From NCBI GenBank assembly GCA_949126835.1, contig CASBPS010000062.1, positions 188,501-252,500 on the forward strand: DNA of 64,000 bases, read 5' to 3'. Positions 11,286-23,374 of the stretch are shown one piece after another. The DNA is from Anisus vortex (lineage: Eukaryota; Mollusca; Gastropoda; Planorbidae). Position numbers and translations under genes: made by a program. Each line of letters starts with the position of its first letter. Position 1 is the stretch's first letter. The notes beneath the pieces were generated by a model. That model was not told the DNA's origin. It saw only the letters and a list, made by a program, of their open reading frames with translations, and did not search any database.

Positions 11286-11960
11286 GCAGATTTGTTGTTT
11301 TGGCTTCTCCACAAACCGTACAACGACTTGACTAGCAGATTTGTGGTAATGGTGCTTCTGTTCTGGCCGTACAACGACTTGAATAGCAGATTTGTGGTTT
11401 TGGCTTCTCTTTTCGCCGTAATACAGCAGATTTGTGGTTTTGGCTTCTCTACTGGCCGTAAAAAAGCAGATTTGTGGTTTTGGCTTCTCCAGAAACCGTA
11501 TAACGATTTGAAAAGCAGATTACTGGTTTTGGCTCCTTTTCTGGCCGTACAAAAGCAGATTTGTGGTTTTGGCTTTTCCACAATCCGTACAACGACTTGA
11601 ATAGCAGATTTCTTATTTTGGCTTCTTTTCTGGCCGTAAAACAGCAGATTTGTTGTTTGGGCTTCTCTACTGGCCGTACTAAAGCAGATTTGTGGTTTTG
11701 GCGTTTCCACAGTCCGTACAACGACTTGAATAGCAGATTTTTTATTTTGGCTCCTTTTCTGGCCGTAAAACAGCAGATTTCTGGTTTTGGCTTTTTTTCT
11801 GGCCGTACAACGACTTGAAAAGGAGATTTGTGGTTTCAGCTTCTCTTTTGGCCGTAACACAGCAGTTTTGTGCTTTTGGCTCTCTCCACAAACCGTACAA
11901 CGACTTGAAAAGCAGATTTCAAGTTTTGGCTTCTTTTCTTCCCGTACAAGGACTTAAAAA
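11286..11960 (+). repeat. HOR unit, 675 bp, 15-mer
   Basis: ABCDEFGHIJKLMNO with T7 in L and the markers of 4084 (CGTATAACGATTTG, TTGTTTGGG, GCAGTTTTGTGC). Its near-copy is at 23375-24049. Confidence 0.94.
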
Positions 11961-12449
11961 GCAGATTTGTTGTTTTGGCTTCTCCACAAACCGTACAATG
12001 ACTTGACTAGCAGATTTGTGGTAAGGGTGCTTCTGTTCTGGTCGTACAACGACTTGAATAGCAGATTTGTGGTTTTGGCTTCTCTTTTCGCCGTAATACA
12101 GCAGATTTGTGGTTTTGGCTTCTCTACTGGCCGTACAAAAGCAGATTTGTGGTTTTGGCTTCTCCAGAAACTGTACAACGACTTGAAAAGCAGATTTCTG
12201 GTTTTTGCTTCTCTTTTGGCCGTAAAAAAGCAGATTTGTGGTTTTGGCTCCTTTTCTGGCCGTACAAAAGCAGATTTCTGGTTTTGGCTTTTGGTACACC
12301 GACTTGAAAAGAAGATTTGTGGTTTCAGCTTCTCTTTTGACCGTAACACAGCAGATTTGTGGTTTTTGATCTCTCCACAAGCCGTACAACGACTTGAATA
12401 GCAGATTTCTAGTTTTGGCTTCTTTTCTGGCCGTACAAGGACTTAAAAA
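11961..12449 (+). repeat. HOR unit, 489 bp, 11-mer with a deletion monomer
   Basis: Order A, B, C, D, E, F-like (GGTTTTTGCTTC), F-like, deleted monomer (12270-12310), M (TTTTGACCGTAACACA), N (TTTTTGATCTC), O. Copy at 24050-24538; its end matches the left edge of the window. Confidence 0.93.
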
Positions 12450-12867
12450 GCAGATTTGTTGTTTTGGCTTCTCCACAAACCGTACAACGACTTGACTAGC
12501 AGATTTGTGGTAATGGTGCTTCTGTTCTGGCCGTACAACGACTTGAATAGCAGATTTGTGGTTTTGGCTTCTCTTTTCGCCGTAATACAGCAGATTTGTG
12601 GTTTTAGCTTCTCTTTTTGCCGTAACACAGCAGATTTATGGTTTTGGCTCTCTCCACAAACCGTACAACGACTTGAATAGCAGATTTCTTGTTTTGGCTT
12701 CTTTTCTGGCCGTACAACGACTTGAAAAGAAGATTTGTGGTTTTAGCTTCTCTTTTGGCCGTAACACAGCAGATTTATGGTTTGAGCTCTCTCCACAAAC
12801 CGTACAACGACTTGAATAGCAGATTTCTAGTTTTGGCTTCTTTTTTGGCCGTACAAGGACTTAAAAA
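12450..12867 (+). repeat. HOR unit, 418 bp, 9-mer
   Basis: Order ABCMNH2MNO: D through G are missing and an MN pair appears on both sides of H2. The second N reads GGTTTGAGCTC. Same 9-mer at 16295, 24539 and 28385. Confidence 0.93.
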
Positions 12868-14893
12868 GCAGATTTGTTGTTTTGGCTTCTCCACAAACCG
12901 TACAACGACTTGACTAGCAGATTTGTGGTAATGGTGCTTCTGTTCTGGCCGTACAACGACTTGAATAGCAGATTTGTGGTTTTGGCTTCTCTTTTCGCCG
13001 TAATACAGCAGATTTGTGGTTTTGGCTTCTCTACTGGCCGTACAAAAGCAGATTTGTAGTTTTGGCTTCTCCAGAAACCGTACAACGACTTGAAAAGCAG
13101 ATTATTGGTTTTGGCTCCTTTTCTGGCCGTACAAACGCAGATTTGTGGTTTTGGCTTTTCCACAATCCGTACAACGACTTGAATAGCAGATTTCTTGTTT
13201 TGGCTTCTTTTCTGGCCGTAAAACTGCAGATTTGTGGTTTGGGCTTCTCTACTGGCCGTACAAAAGCAGATTTGTGGTTTTGGCGTTTCCACAGTCCGTA
13301 CAACGACTTGAATAGCAGATTTCTTGTTTTGGCTCCTTTTCTGGCCGTAAAACAGCAGATTTCTGGTTTTGGCTTTTTTTTCTGGCCGTACAACGACTTG
13401 AAAAGAAGATTTGTGGTTTCAGCTTCTCTTTTGGCCTTAACACAGCAGATGTGTGGTTTTGGCTCTCTCCACAAACCGTACAACGACTTGAAAAGCAGAT
13501 TTCAAGTTTTGGCTTCTTTTCTGGCCGTACAAGGACTTAAAAAGCAGATTTGTTGTTTTGGCTTCTCCACAAACCGTACAACGACTTGACTAGCAGCTTT
13601 GTGGTAATGGTGCTTCTGTTCTGGCCGTACAACGACTTGAATAGCAGATTTGTGGTTTTGGCTTCTCTTTTCGCCGTAATACAGCAGATTTGTGGTTTTG
13701 GCTTCTCTACTGGCCGTACAAAAGCAGATTTGTAGTTTTGGCTTCTCCAGAAACCGTACAACGACTTGAAAAGCAGATTTCTGGTTTTGGCTCCTTTTCT
13801 GGCCGTACAAAAGCAGATTTGTGGTTTTGGCTTTTCCACAGTCCGTACAACGACTTGAATAGCAGATTTCTTGTTTTGGCTTCTTTTCTGGCCGTAAAAC
13901 AGCAGATTTGTGGTTTGGGCTTCTCTACTGGCCGTACAAAAGCAGATTTGTGGTTTTGGCGTTTCCACAGTCCGTACAACGACTTGAATAGCAGAATTCT
14001 TGTTTTGGCTCCTTTTCTGGCCGTAAAATAGCATATTTCTGGTTTTGGCTTTTTTTCTGGCCGTACAACGACTTGAAAAGAAGATTTGTGGTTTCAGCTT
14101 CACTTTTGGCCGTAACACAGCAGATGTGTGGTTTTGGCTCTCTCCACAAACCGTACAACGACTTGAATAGCAGATTTCAAGTTTTGGCTTCTTTTCTGGC
14201 CGTACAAGGACTTAAAAAGCAGATTTGTTGTTTTGGCTTCTCCACAAACCGTACAACGACTTGACTAGCAGATTTGTGGTAATGGTGCTTCTGTTCTGGT
14301 CGTACAACGACTTGAATAGCAGATTTGTGGTTTTGGCTTCTCTTTTCGCCGTAATACAGCAGATTTGTGGTTTTGGCTTCTCTACTGGCCGTACAAAAGC
14401 AGATTTGTAGTTTTGGCTTCTCCAGAAACCGTACAACGACTTGAAAAGCAGATTTCTGGTTTGGCACCTTTTCTGGCCGTACAAACGCAGATTTGTGGAT
14501 TTGGCTTTTCCACAATCCGTACAACGACTTGAATAGCAGATTTCTTGTTTTGGCTTCTTTTCTGGCCGTAAAACTGCAGATTTGTGGTTTGGGCTTCTCT
14601 ACTGGCCGTACAAAAGCAGATTTGTGGTTTTGGCGTTTCCACAGTCCGTACAACGACTTGAATAGCAGATTTCTTGTTTTGGCTCCTTTTCTGGCCGTAA
14701 AACAGCAGATTTCTGGTTTTGGCCTTTTTTTCTGGCCGTACAACGACTTGAAAAGAAGATTTGTTGTTTCAGCTTCTCTTTTTGCCTTAACACAGCAGAT
14801 GTGTGGTTTTGGCTCTCTCCACAAACCGTACAACGACTTGAATAGAAGATTTCAAGTTTTGGCTTCTTTTCTGGCCGTACAAGGACTTAAAAA
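12868..14893 (+). repeat. Three tandem 15-mer HOR units (676, 675, 675 bp)
   Basis: Units 12868-13543, 13544-14218 and 14219-14893, each ABCDEFGHIJKLMNO. The second has T7 in L and shares GCAGCTTTG and CTTCACTTTTGG with 2951. The third has lost one base in F (GGTTTGGCACC) and has C plus T7 in L (GGCCTTTTTTTCTGG). The triplet is repeated at 24957-26983, where the F deletion is absent. Confidence 0.94.
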
Positions 14894-15260
14894 GCAGATT
14901 TGTTGTTTTGGCTTCTCCACAAACCGTACAACGACTTGACTAGCAGATTTGTGGTAATGGTGCTTCTGTTCTGGCCGTACAACGACTTGAATAGCAGATT
15001 TGTGGTTTTGGCTTCTCTTTTCGCCGTAATACAGCAGATTTGTGGTTTTGGCTTCTCTACTGGCCGTACAAAAGCAGAATTGTGGTTTTGGCTTCTCCAG
15101 AAACCGTACAACGACTTGAAAAGCCGATTTCTGGTTTTGGCTTCTTTTCTGGCCGTACAAAAGCAGATTTGTGGTTTTAGCTTTTCCACAATCCGTACAA
15201 CGACTTGAATAGCAGATTTCTTGTTTTGGCTTCTTTTCTGGCCGTACAAGGACTTAAAAA
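14894..15260 (+). repeat. HOR unit, 367 bp, 8-mer
   Basis: ABCDEFGO: the cassette with H to N removed. D/E boundary carries GCAGAATTG. Identical order at 26984-27350. Confidence 0.93.
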
Positions 15261-16294
15261 GCAGATTTCTTGTTTTGGCTTCTCCACAAACCGTACAACG
15301 AATTGACTAGCAGATTTGTGGTAATAGTTCTTCTGTTCTGGCCGTACAACGACTTGAATAGCAGATTTGTGGTTTTGGCTTCTCTTTTCGCCGTAATACA
15401 GCAGATTTGTGGTTTTGGCTTCTCTACTGGCCGTACAAAAGCAGATTTTTGGTCTTGGCTTCTCCAGAAACCGTACAACGACTTGAAAAGCTGATTTCTG
15501 GTTTTGGCTCCTTTTCTGGCCGTACAAAAGCAGATTTGTGGATTTAGCTTTTCCGCAATCCGTACAACGACTTGAATAGCAGATTTCTTGTTTTGGCTGC
15601 TTTTCTGGCCGTAAAACAGCAGATTTATGGTTTTGGCTCTCTCCACAAACCGTACAACGACTTGAATAGCAGATTTGTGGTAATGGTGCTTCTGTTCTGG
15701 CCGTACAACGACTTGAGTAGCAGATTTGTTGTTTTGGCTTCTCTTTTCGCCGTAATACAGCAGATTTGTGGTTTTGGCTTCTCTACTGGCCGTACAAAAG
15801 CAGATTTGTGGTTTTGGCTTCTCAAGAAACCGTACAACGACTTGAAAAGCAGATTTCTGGTTTTGGCTCCTTTTCTGGCCGTACAAAAGCAGATTTGTGT
15901 ATTTGGCTTTTCCACAATCCGTACAACGACTTGAATAGCAGATTTCTTGTTTTGGCGTCTTTTCTGGCCGTAAAACAGCAGATTTGTGGTTTAGGCTTCT
16001 CTACTGGCCGTACAAAAGCAGATTTGTGGTTTTGGCTTTTCCACAATCCGTACAACGACTTGAATAGCAGATTTCTTGTTTTGGCTCCTTTTCTGGCCGT
16101 AAAACAGCAGATTTCTAATTTTGGCTTTTTTTCTGGCCGTACAACGACTTGAAAAGAAGATTTGTGGTTTCAGCTTCTCTTTTGGCCGTAACACAGCAGA
16201 TTTGTGGTTTTGGCTCTCTCCACAAACCGTACAACGACTTGAATAGCAGATTTCTAGTTTTGGCTTCTTTTCTGGCCGTACAAGGACTTAAAAA
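15261..16294 (+). repeat. HOR unit, 1034 bp, 23-mer
   Basis: ABCDEFGHN / BCDEFGH / DGKLMNO as at 230. The A here has TTTCTTG in place of TTTGTTG and ends ACGAATTGACTA; B reads GTAATAGTTC. These marks are shared with 27351 and, except TTTCTTG, with 29795. Confidence 0.93.
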
Positions 16295-16712
16295 GCAGAT
16301 TTGTTGTTTTGGCTTCTCCACAAACCGTACAACGACTTGACTAGCAGATTTGTGGTAATGGTGCTTCTGTTCTGGCCGTACAACGACTTGAATAGCAGAT
16401 TTGTGGTTTTGGCTTCTCTTTTCGCCGTAATACAGCAGATTTGTGGTTTTAGCTTCTCTTTTGGCCGTAACACAGCAGATTTATGGTTTTGGCTCTCTCC
16501 ACAAACCGTACAACGACTTGAATAGCAGATTTCTTGTTTTGGCTTCTTTTCTGGCCGTACAACGACTTGAAAAGAAGATTTGTGGTTTTAGCTTCTCTTT
16601 TGGCCGTAACACAGCAGATTTATGGTTTGAGCTCTCTCCACAAACCGTACAACGACTTGAATAGCAGATTTCTAGTTTTGGCTTCTTTTTTGGCCGTACA
16701 AGGACTTAAAAA
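16295..16712 (+). repeat. HOR unit, 418 bp, 9-mer
   Basis: ABCMNH2MNO, same composition as 12450. It ends the 5.43-kb run of units 11286-16712 that is repeated at 23375-28802. Confidence 0.93.
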
Positions 16713-17218
16713 GCAGATTTGTTGTTTTGGCTTCTCCACAAACCGTACAACGACTTGACTAGCAGATTTGTGGTAATGGCGTTTCTGTTCTGGCCGTAGA
16801 ACGACTTGAAAAGCAGATTTGTGGTTTTGGCTTCTCTTTTCGCCGTAATACAGCAGATTTGTGGTTGTGGCTTCTCTACTGGCCGTACAAAAGCTGATTT
16901 GTGGTTTTGGCTTCTCCAGAAACCGTACAACGACTTGAAAAGCAGATTTCTGGTTTTGGCTCCTTTTCTGGCCGTTCAAAAGCAGATTTGTGGTTTTGGC
17001 TTTTCCACAATCCGTACAACGACTTGAATAGCAGATTTCTTGTTTTGGCTTCTTTTCTGGCCGTACAACGACTTGAAAAGAAGATTTGTGGTTTTAGCTT
17101 CTCTTTTGGCCGTAACACAGCAGATTTATGGTTTTAGCTCTCTCCACAAACCGTACAACGACTTGAATAGCAGATTTCTAGTTTTGGCTTCTTTTCTGGC
17201 CGTACAAGGACTTAAAAA
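16713..17218 (+). repeat. HOR unit, 506 bp, 11-mer of the B3/D2 lineage
   Basis: AB3CD2EFGH2MNO. The leading A and first part of B still match 28803 onwards; from 16780 the sequence switches to the B3 lineage and matches 8153-8700 closely. The boundary lies inside the B monomer at GGTAATGG. Confidence 0.92.
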
Positions 17219-19024
17219 GCAGATTTGTTGTTTTGGCTTCTCCACAAACCGTACAACGAATTGACTAGCAGATTTGTGTTAATGGTGCTTCTGTTCTGGC
17301 CGTACAACGACTTGAATAGCAGATTTGTGGTTTTGGCTTCTCTTTTCGCCGTAATACAGCAGATTTGTGGTTTTGGCTTTCTCTACTGGCCGTACAAAAG
17401 CAGATTTGTGGTCTTGGCTTCTCCAGAAACCGTACAACGACTTGAAAAGCTGATTTCTGGTTTTGGCTCCTTTTCTGGCCGTACAAAAGCAGATTTGTGG
17501 ATTTAGCTTTTCCACAATCCGTACAACGACTTGAATAGCAGATTTCTTGTTTTGGCTTCTTTTCTGGCCGAAAAACAGCAGATTTATGGTTTTGGCTCTC
17601 TCCACAAACCGTACAACGACTTGAATAGCAGATTTGTGGTAATGGTGCTTCTGTTCTGGCCGTACAACGACTTGAGTAGCAGATTTGTGGTTTTGGCTTC
17701 TCTTTTCGCCGTAATACAGCAGATATATGGTTTTGGCTTCTCTACTGGCCGTACAAAAGCAGATTTGTGGTTTTGGCTTCTCCAGAAACCGTACAACGAC
17801 TTGAAAAGCAGATTTCTGGTTTTGAATCCTTTTCTGGCCGCACAAAAGCAGATTTGTGTATTTGGCTTTTCCACAATCCGTACAACGACTTGAATAGCAG
17901 ATTTCTTGTTTTGGCGTCTTTTCTGGCCGTAAAACAGCAGATTTGTGGTTTTGGCTTCTCTACTGGCCGTACAAAAGCAAATTTGTGGTTTTGGCTTTTC
18001 CACAATCCGTACAACGACTTGAATAGCAGATTTCTTGTTTTGGCTCATTTTCTGGCCGTAAAACAGCAGATTTCTAATTTTGGCTTTTATCTGGCCGTAC
18101 AACGACTTGAAAAGAGGATTTGTGGTTTCAGCTTCTCTTTTGGCCGTAACACAGCAGATTTGTGGTTTTGGCTCTCTCCACAAACCGTACAACGACTTGA
18201 CTAGCAGATTTGTGGTAATGGTGCTTCTGTTCTGGCCGTACAACGACTTGAATAGCAGATTTGTGGTTTTGGCTTCTCTTTTCGCCGTAATACAGCAGAT
18301 TTGTGGTTTTGGCTTCTCTACTGGCCGTACAAAAGCAGATTTGTGGTTTTGGCTTCTCAAGAAACCGTACAACAACTTGAAAAGCAGATTTCTGGTTTTG
18401 GCTCCTTTTCTGGCGGTACAAAAGCAGATTTGTGGTTTTAGCTTTTCCATAATCCGTACAACGACTTGAAAAGCAGATTTCTTGTTTTGGCTTCTTTTCT
18501 GGCCATACAACGACTTGAAAAGAAGATTTGTGGTTTTAGCTTTTTTGGCCGTAACACAGCAGATTTATGGTTTTGGCTCTCTCCACAAACCGTACAACGA
18601 TTTGAATAGCAGATTTCTAGTTTTGGCTTCTTTTCTGGCCGTACAACGACTTAAAAAGCAGATTTGTGGTTTTGGCTTCTCCACAAACCGTACAACGACT
18701 TGACTAGCAGATTTGTGGTAATGGCGCTTCTGTTCTGGCCGTAGAACGACTTGAATAGCAGATTTGTGGTTTTGGCTTCTCTTTTCGCCGTAATACACCA
18801 GATTTGTGGTTTTGGCTTCTCTACTGGCCGTACAAAAGCAGATTTGTGGTTTTGGCTTCTCCAGAAACCGTACATCGACTTGAAAAGCAGATTTCTGGTT
18901 TTGGCTCATTTTCTGGCCGTTCAAATACAGATTTGTGGTTTTGGCTTTTCCACAATCCGTACAACGACTTGAATAGCAGATTTCTTGTTTTGGCTTCTTT
19001 TCTGGCCGTACAAGGACTTAAAAA
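17219..19024 (+). repeat. HOR unit, 1806 bp, 40-mer
   Basis: ABCDEFGHN (D is 41 bp) / BCDEFGHDGKLMN / BCDEFGH2MNO2 / A2B2CDEFGO. Markers: GGCTTTCTCTACTGG, GGCCGAAAAACAG, TTTTGAATCC, GGCCGCACAAAAG, GGCTTTTATCTGG, GGCGGTACAAAAG. M near 18540 lost 3 bp (AGCTTTTTTGGCC), giving 1806 instead of 1809. Confidence 0.94.
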
Positions 19025-20833
19025 GCAGATTTGTTGTTTTGGCTTCTCCACAAACCGTACAACGAATTGACTAGCAGATTTGTGGTAATGGTGCTTCTGT
19101 TCTGGACGTACAACGACTTGAATAGCAGATTTGTGGTTTTGGCTTCTCTTTTCGCCGTAATACAGCAGATTTGTGGTTTTGGCTTTCTCTACTGGCCGTA
19201 CAAAAGCAGATTTGTGGTCTTGGCTTCTCCAGAAACCGTACAACGACTTGAAAAGCTGATTTCTGGTTTTGGCTCCTTTTCTGGCCGTACAAAAGCAGAT
19301 TTGTGGATTTAGCTTTTCCACAATCCGTACAACGACTTGAATAGCAGATTTCTTGTTTTGGCTTCTTTTCTGGCCGAAAAACAGCAGATTTATGGTTTTG
19401 GCTCTCTCCACAAACCGTACAACGACTTGAATAGCAGATTTGTGGTAATGGTGCTTCTGTTCTGGCCGTACAACGACTTGAGTAGCAGATTTGTGGTTTT
19501 GGCTTCTCTTTTCGCCGTAATACAGCAGATATATGGTTTTGGCTTCTCTACTGGCCGTACAAAAGCAGATTTGTGGTTTTGGCTTCTCCAGAAACCGTAC
19601 AACGACTTGAAAAGCAGATTTCTGGTTTTGAATCCTTTTCTGGCCGCACAAAAGCAGATTTGTGTATTTGGCTTTTCCACAATCCGTACAACGACTTGAA
19701 TAGCAGATTTCTTGTTTTGGCGTCTTTTCTGGCCGTAAAACAGCAGATTTGTGGTTTTGGCTTCTCTACTGGCCGTACAAAAGCAAATTTGTGGTTTTGG
19801 CTTTTCCACAATCCGTACAACGACTTGAATAGCAGATTTCTTGTTTTGGCTCCTTTTCTGGCCGTAAAACAGCAGATTTCTAATTTTGGCTTTTATCTGG
19901 CCGTACAACGACTTGAAAAGAGGATTTGTGGTTTCAGCTTCTCTTTTGGCCGTAACACAGCAGATTTGTGGTTTTGGCTCTCTCCACAAACCGTACAACG
20001 ACTTGACTAGCAGATTTGTGGTAATGGTGCTTCTGTTCTGGCCGTACAACGACTTGAATAGCAGATTTGTGGTTTTGGCTTCTCTTTTCGCCGTAATACA
20101 GCAGATTTGTGGTTTTGGCTTCTCTACTGGCCGTACAAAAGCAGATTTGTGGTTTTGGCTTCTCAAGAAACCGTACAACAACTTGAAAAGCAGATTTCTG
20201 GTTTTGGCTCCTTTTCTGGCGGTACAAAAGCAGATTTGTGGTTTTAGCTTTTCCATAATCCGTACAACGACTTGAAAAGCAGATTTCTTGTTTTGGCTTC
20301 TTTTCTGGCCATACAACGACTTGAAAAGAAGATTTGTGGTTTTAGCTTCTCTTTTGGCCGTAACACAGCAGATTTATGGTTTTGGCTCTCTCCACAAACC
20401 GTACAACGATTTGAATAGCAGATTTCTAGTTTTGGCTTCTTTTCTGGCCGTACAACGACTTAAAAAGCAGATTTGTGGTTTTGGCTTCTCCACAAACCGT
20501 ACAACGACTTGACTAGCAGATTTGTGGTAATGGCGCTTCTGTTCTGGCCGTAGAACGACTTGAATAGCAGATTTGTGGTTTTGGCTTCTCTTTTCGCCGT
20601 AATACACCAGATTTGTGGTTTTGGCTTCTCTACTGGCCGTACAAAAGCAGATTTGTGGTTTTGGCTTCTCCAGAAACCGTACATCGACTTGAAAAGCAGA
20701 TTTCTGGTTTTGGCTCATTTTCTGGCCGTTCAAAAGCAGATTTGTGGTTTTGGCTTTTCCACAATCCGTACAACGACTTGAATAGCAGATTTCTTGTTTT
20801 GGCTTCTTTTCTGGTCGTACAAGGACTTAAAAA
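19025..20833 (+). repeat. HOR unit, 1809 bp, 40-mer
   Basis: Same 40 monomers as 17219, with full-length M. GGACGTAC in B and F ending TTCAAAAGCAG are local differences. It is the direct tandem neighbour of the previous 40-mer. Confidence 0.94.
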
Positions 20834-21565
20834 GCAGATTTGTTGTTTTGGCTTCTCCACAAACCGTACAACGACTTGACTAGCAGATTTGTGGTAATGG
20901 TGCTTCTGTTCTGGCCGTACAACGACTTGAATAGCAGATTTGTGGTTTTGGCTTCTCTTTTCGCCGTAATACAGCAGATTTGTGGTTTTGGCTTCTCTAC
21001 TGGCCGTACAAAAGCAGATTTGTGGTTTTGGCTTCTTTTCTGGCCATACAACGACTTGAAAAGAAGATTTGTGGTTTTAGCTTTTTTGGCCGTAACACAG
21101 CAGATTTATGGTTTTGGCTCTCTCCACAAACCGTACAACGATTTGAATAGCAGATTTCTAGTTTTGGCTTCTTTTCTGGCCGTACAACGACTTAAAAAGC
21201 AGATTTGTGGTTTTGGCTTCTCCACAAACCGTACAACGACTTGACTAGCAGATTTGTGGTAATGGCGCTTCTGTTCTGGCCGTAGAACGACTTGAATAGC
21301 AGATTTGTGGTTTTGGCTTCTCTTTTCGCCGTAATACACCAGATTTGTGGTTTTGGCTTCTCTACTGGCCGTACAAAAGCAGATTTGTGGTTTTGGCTTC
21401 TCCAGAAACCGTACATCGACTTGAAAAGCAGATTTCTGGTTTTGGCTCATTTTCTGGCCGTTCAAATACAGATTTGTGGTTTTGGCTTTTCCACAATCCG
21501 TACAACGACTTGAATAGCAGATTTCTTGTTTTGGCTTCTTTTCTGGCCGTACAAGGACTTAAAAA
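20834..21565 (+). repeat. HOR unit, 732 bp, 16-mer formed by an internal junction
   Basis: ABCD, then a hybrid monomer at 21014-21062, then MNO2 / A2B2CDEFGO. The hybrid starts like E (TTGTGGTTTTGGCTTCT) and ends like H2 of the 40-mer, including its private CCATACAAC. M carries the 3-bp deletion also present near 18540, so this piece comes from a second copy of the 17219 unit. Confidence 0.93.
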
Positions 21566-23374
21566 GCAGATTTGTTGTTTTGGCTTCTCCACAAACCGTA
21601 CAACGAATTGACTAGCAGATTTGTGGTAATGGTGCTTCTGTTCTGGACGTACAACGACTTGAATAGCAGATTTGTGGTTTTGGCTTCTCTTTTCGCCGTA
21701 ATACAGCAGATTTGTGGTTTTGGCTTTCTCTACTGGCCGTACAAAAGCAGATTTGTGGTCTTGGCTTCTCCAGAAACCGTACAACGACTTGAAAAGCTGA
21801 TTTCTGGTTTTGGCTCCTTTTCTGGCCGTACAAAAGCAGATTTGTGGATTTAGCTTTTCCACAATCCGTACAACGACTTGAATAGCAGATTTCTTGTTTT
21901 GGCTTCTTTTCTGGCCGAAAAACAGCAGATTTATGGTTTTGGCTCTCTCCACAAACCGTACAACGACTTGAATAGCAGATTTGTGGTAATGGTGCTTCTG
22001 TTCTGGCCGTACAACGACTTGAGTAGCAGATTTGTGGTTTTGGCTTCTCTTTTCGCCGTAATACAGCAGATATATGGTTTTGGCTTCTCTACTGGCCGTA
22101 CAAAAGCAGATTTGTGGTTTTGGCTTCTCCAGAAACCGTACAACGACTTGAAAAGCAGATTTCTGGTTTTGAATCCTTTTCTGGCCGCACAAAAGCAGAT
22201 TTGTGTATTTGGCTTTTCCACAATCCGTACAACGACTTGAATAGCAGATTTCTTGTTTTGGCGTCTTTTCTGGCCGTAAAACAGCAGATTTGTGGTTTTG
22301 GCTTCTCTACTGGCCGTACAAAAGCAAATTTGTGGTTTTGGCTTTTCCACAATCCGTACAACGACTTGAATAGCAGATTTCTTGTTTTGGCTCCTTTTCT
22401 GGCCGTAAAACAGCAGATTTCTAATTTTGGCTTTTATCTGGCCGTACAACGACTTGAAAAGAGGATTTGTGGTTTCAGCTTCTCTTTTGGCCGTAACACA
22501 GCAGATTTGTGGTTTTGGCTCTCTCCACAAACCGTACAACGACTTGACTAGCAGATTTGTGGTAATGGTGCTTCTGTTCTGGCCGTACAACGACTTGAAT
22601 AGCAGATTTGTGGTTTTGGCTTCTCTTTTCGCCGTAATACAGCAGATTTGTGGTTTTGGCTTCTCTACTGGCCGTACAAAAGCAGATATGTGGTTTTGGC
22701 TTCTCAAGAAACCGTACAACAACTTGAAAAGCAGATTTCTGGTTTTGGCTCCTTTTCTGGCGGTACAAAAGCAGATTTGTGGTTTTAGCTTTTCCATAAT
22801 CCGTACAACGACTTGAAAAGCAGATTTCTTGTTTTGGCTTCTTTTCTGGCCATACAACGACTTGAAAAGAAGATTTGTGGTTTTAGCTTCTCTTTTGGCC
22901 GTAACACAGCAGATTTATGGTTTTGGCTCTCTCCACAAACCGTACAACGATTTGAATAGCAGATTTCTAGTTTTGGCTTCTTTTCTGGCCGTACAACGAC
23001 TTAAAAAGCAGATTTGTGGTTTTGGCTTCTCCACAAACCGTACAACGACTTGACTAGCAGATTTGTGGTAATGGCGCTTCTGTTCTGGCCGTAGAACGAC
23101 TTGAATAGCAGATTTGTGGTTTTGGCTTCTCTTTTCGCCGTAATACACCAGATTTGTGGTTTTGGCTTCTCTACTGGCCGTACAAAAGCAGATTTGTGGT
23201 TTTGGCTTCTCCAGAAACCGTACATCGACTTGAAAAGCAGATTTCTGGTTTTGGCTCATTTTCTGGCCGTTCAAAAGCAGATTTGTGGTTTTGGCTTTTC
23301 CACAATCCGTACAACGACTTGAATAGCAGATTTCTTGTTTTGGCTTCTTTTCTGGTCGTACAAGGACTTAAAAA
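21566..23374 (+). repeat. HOR unit, 1809 bp, 40-mer
   Basis: Same composition as 19025. It lies 2541 bp downstream of that copy and is near-identical by eye; GCAGATATG near 22687 is one private difference. Confidence 0.94.

Larger units (their letters stand above)
9626..16779 (+). repeat. 7.15-kb block, copy 1 of the 12.09-kb duplication
   Basis: Matches 21715-28869 unit by unit, with the offset changing from 12,089 to 12,090 bp at the single-base deletion near 14461. By eye I noticed about twenty differences, not an aligned count. Left boundary lies in the 41-bp D monomer, right boundary in B at GGTAATGG. Confidence 0.9.
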
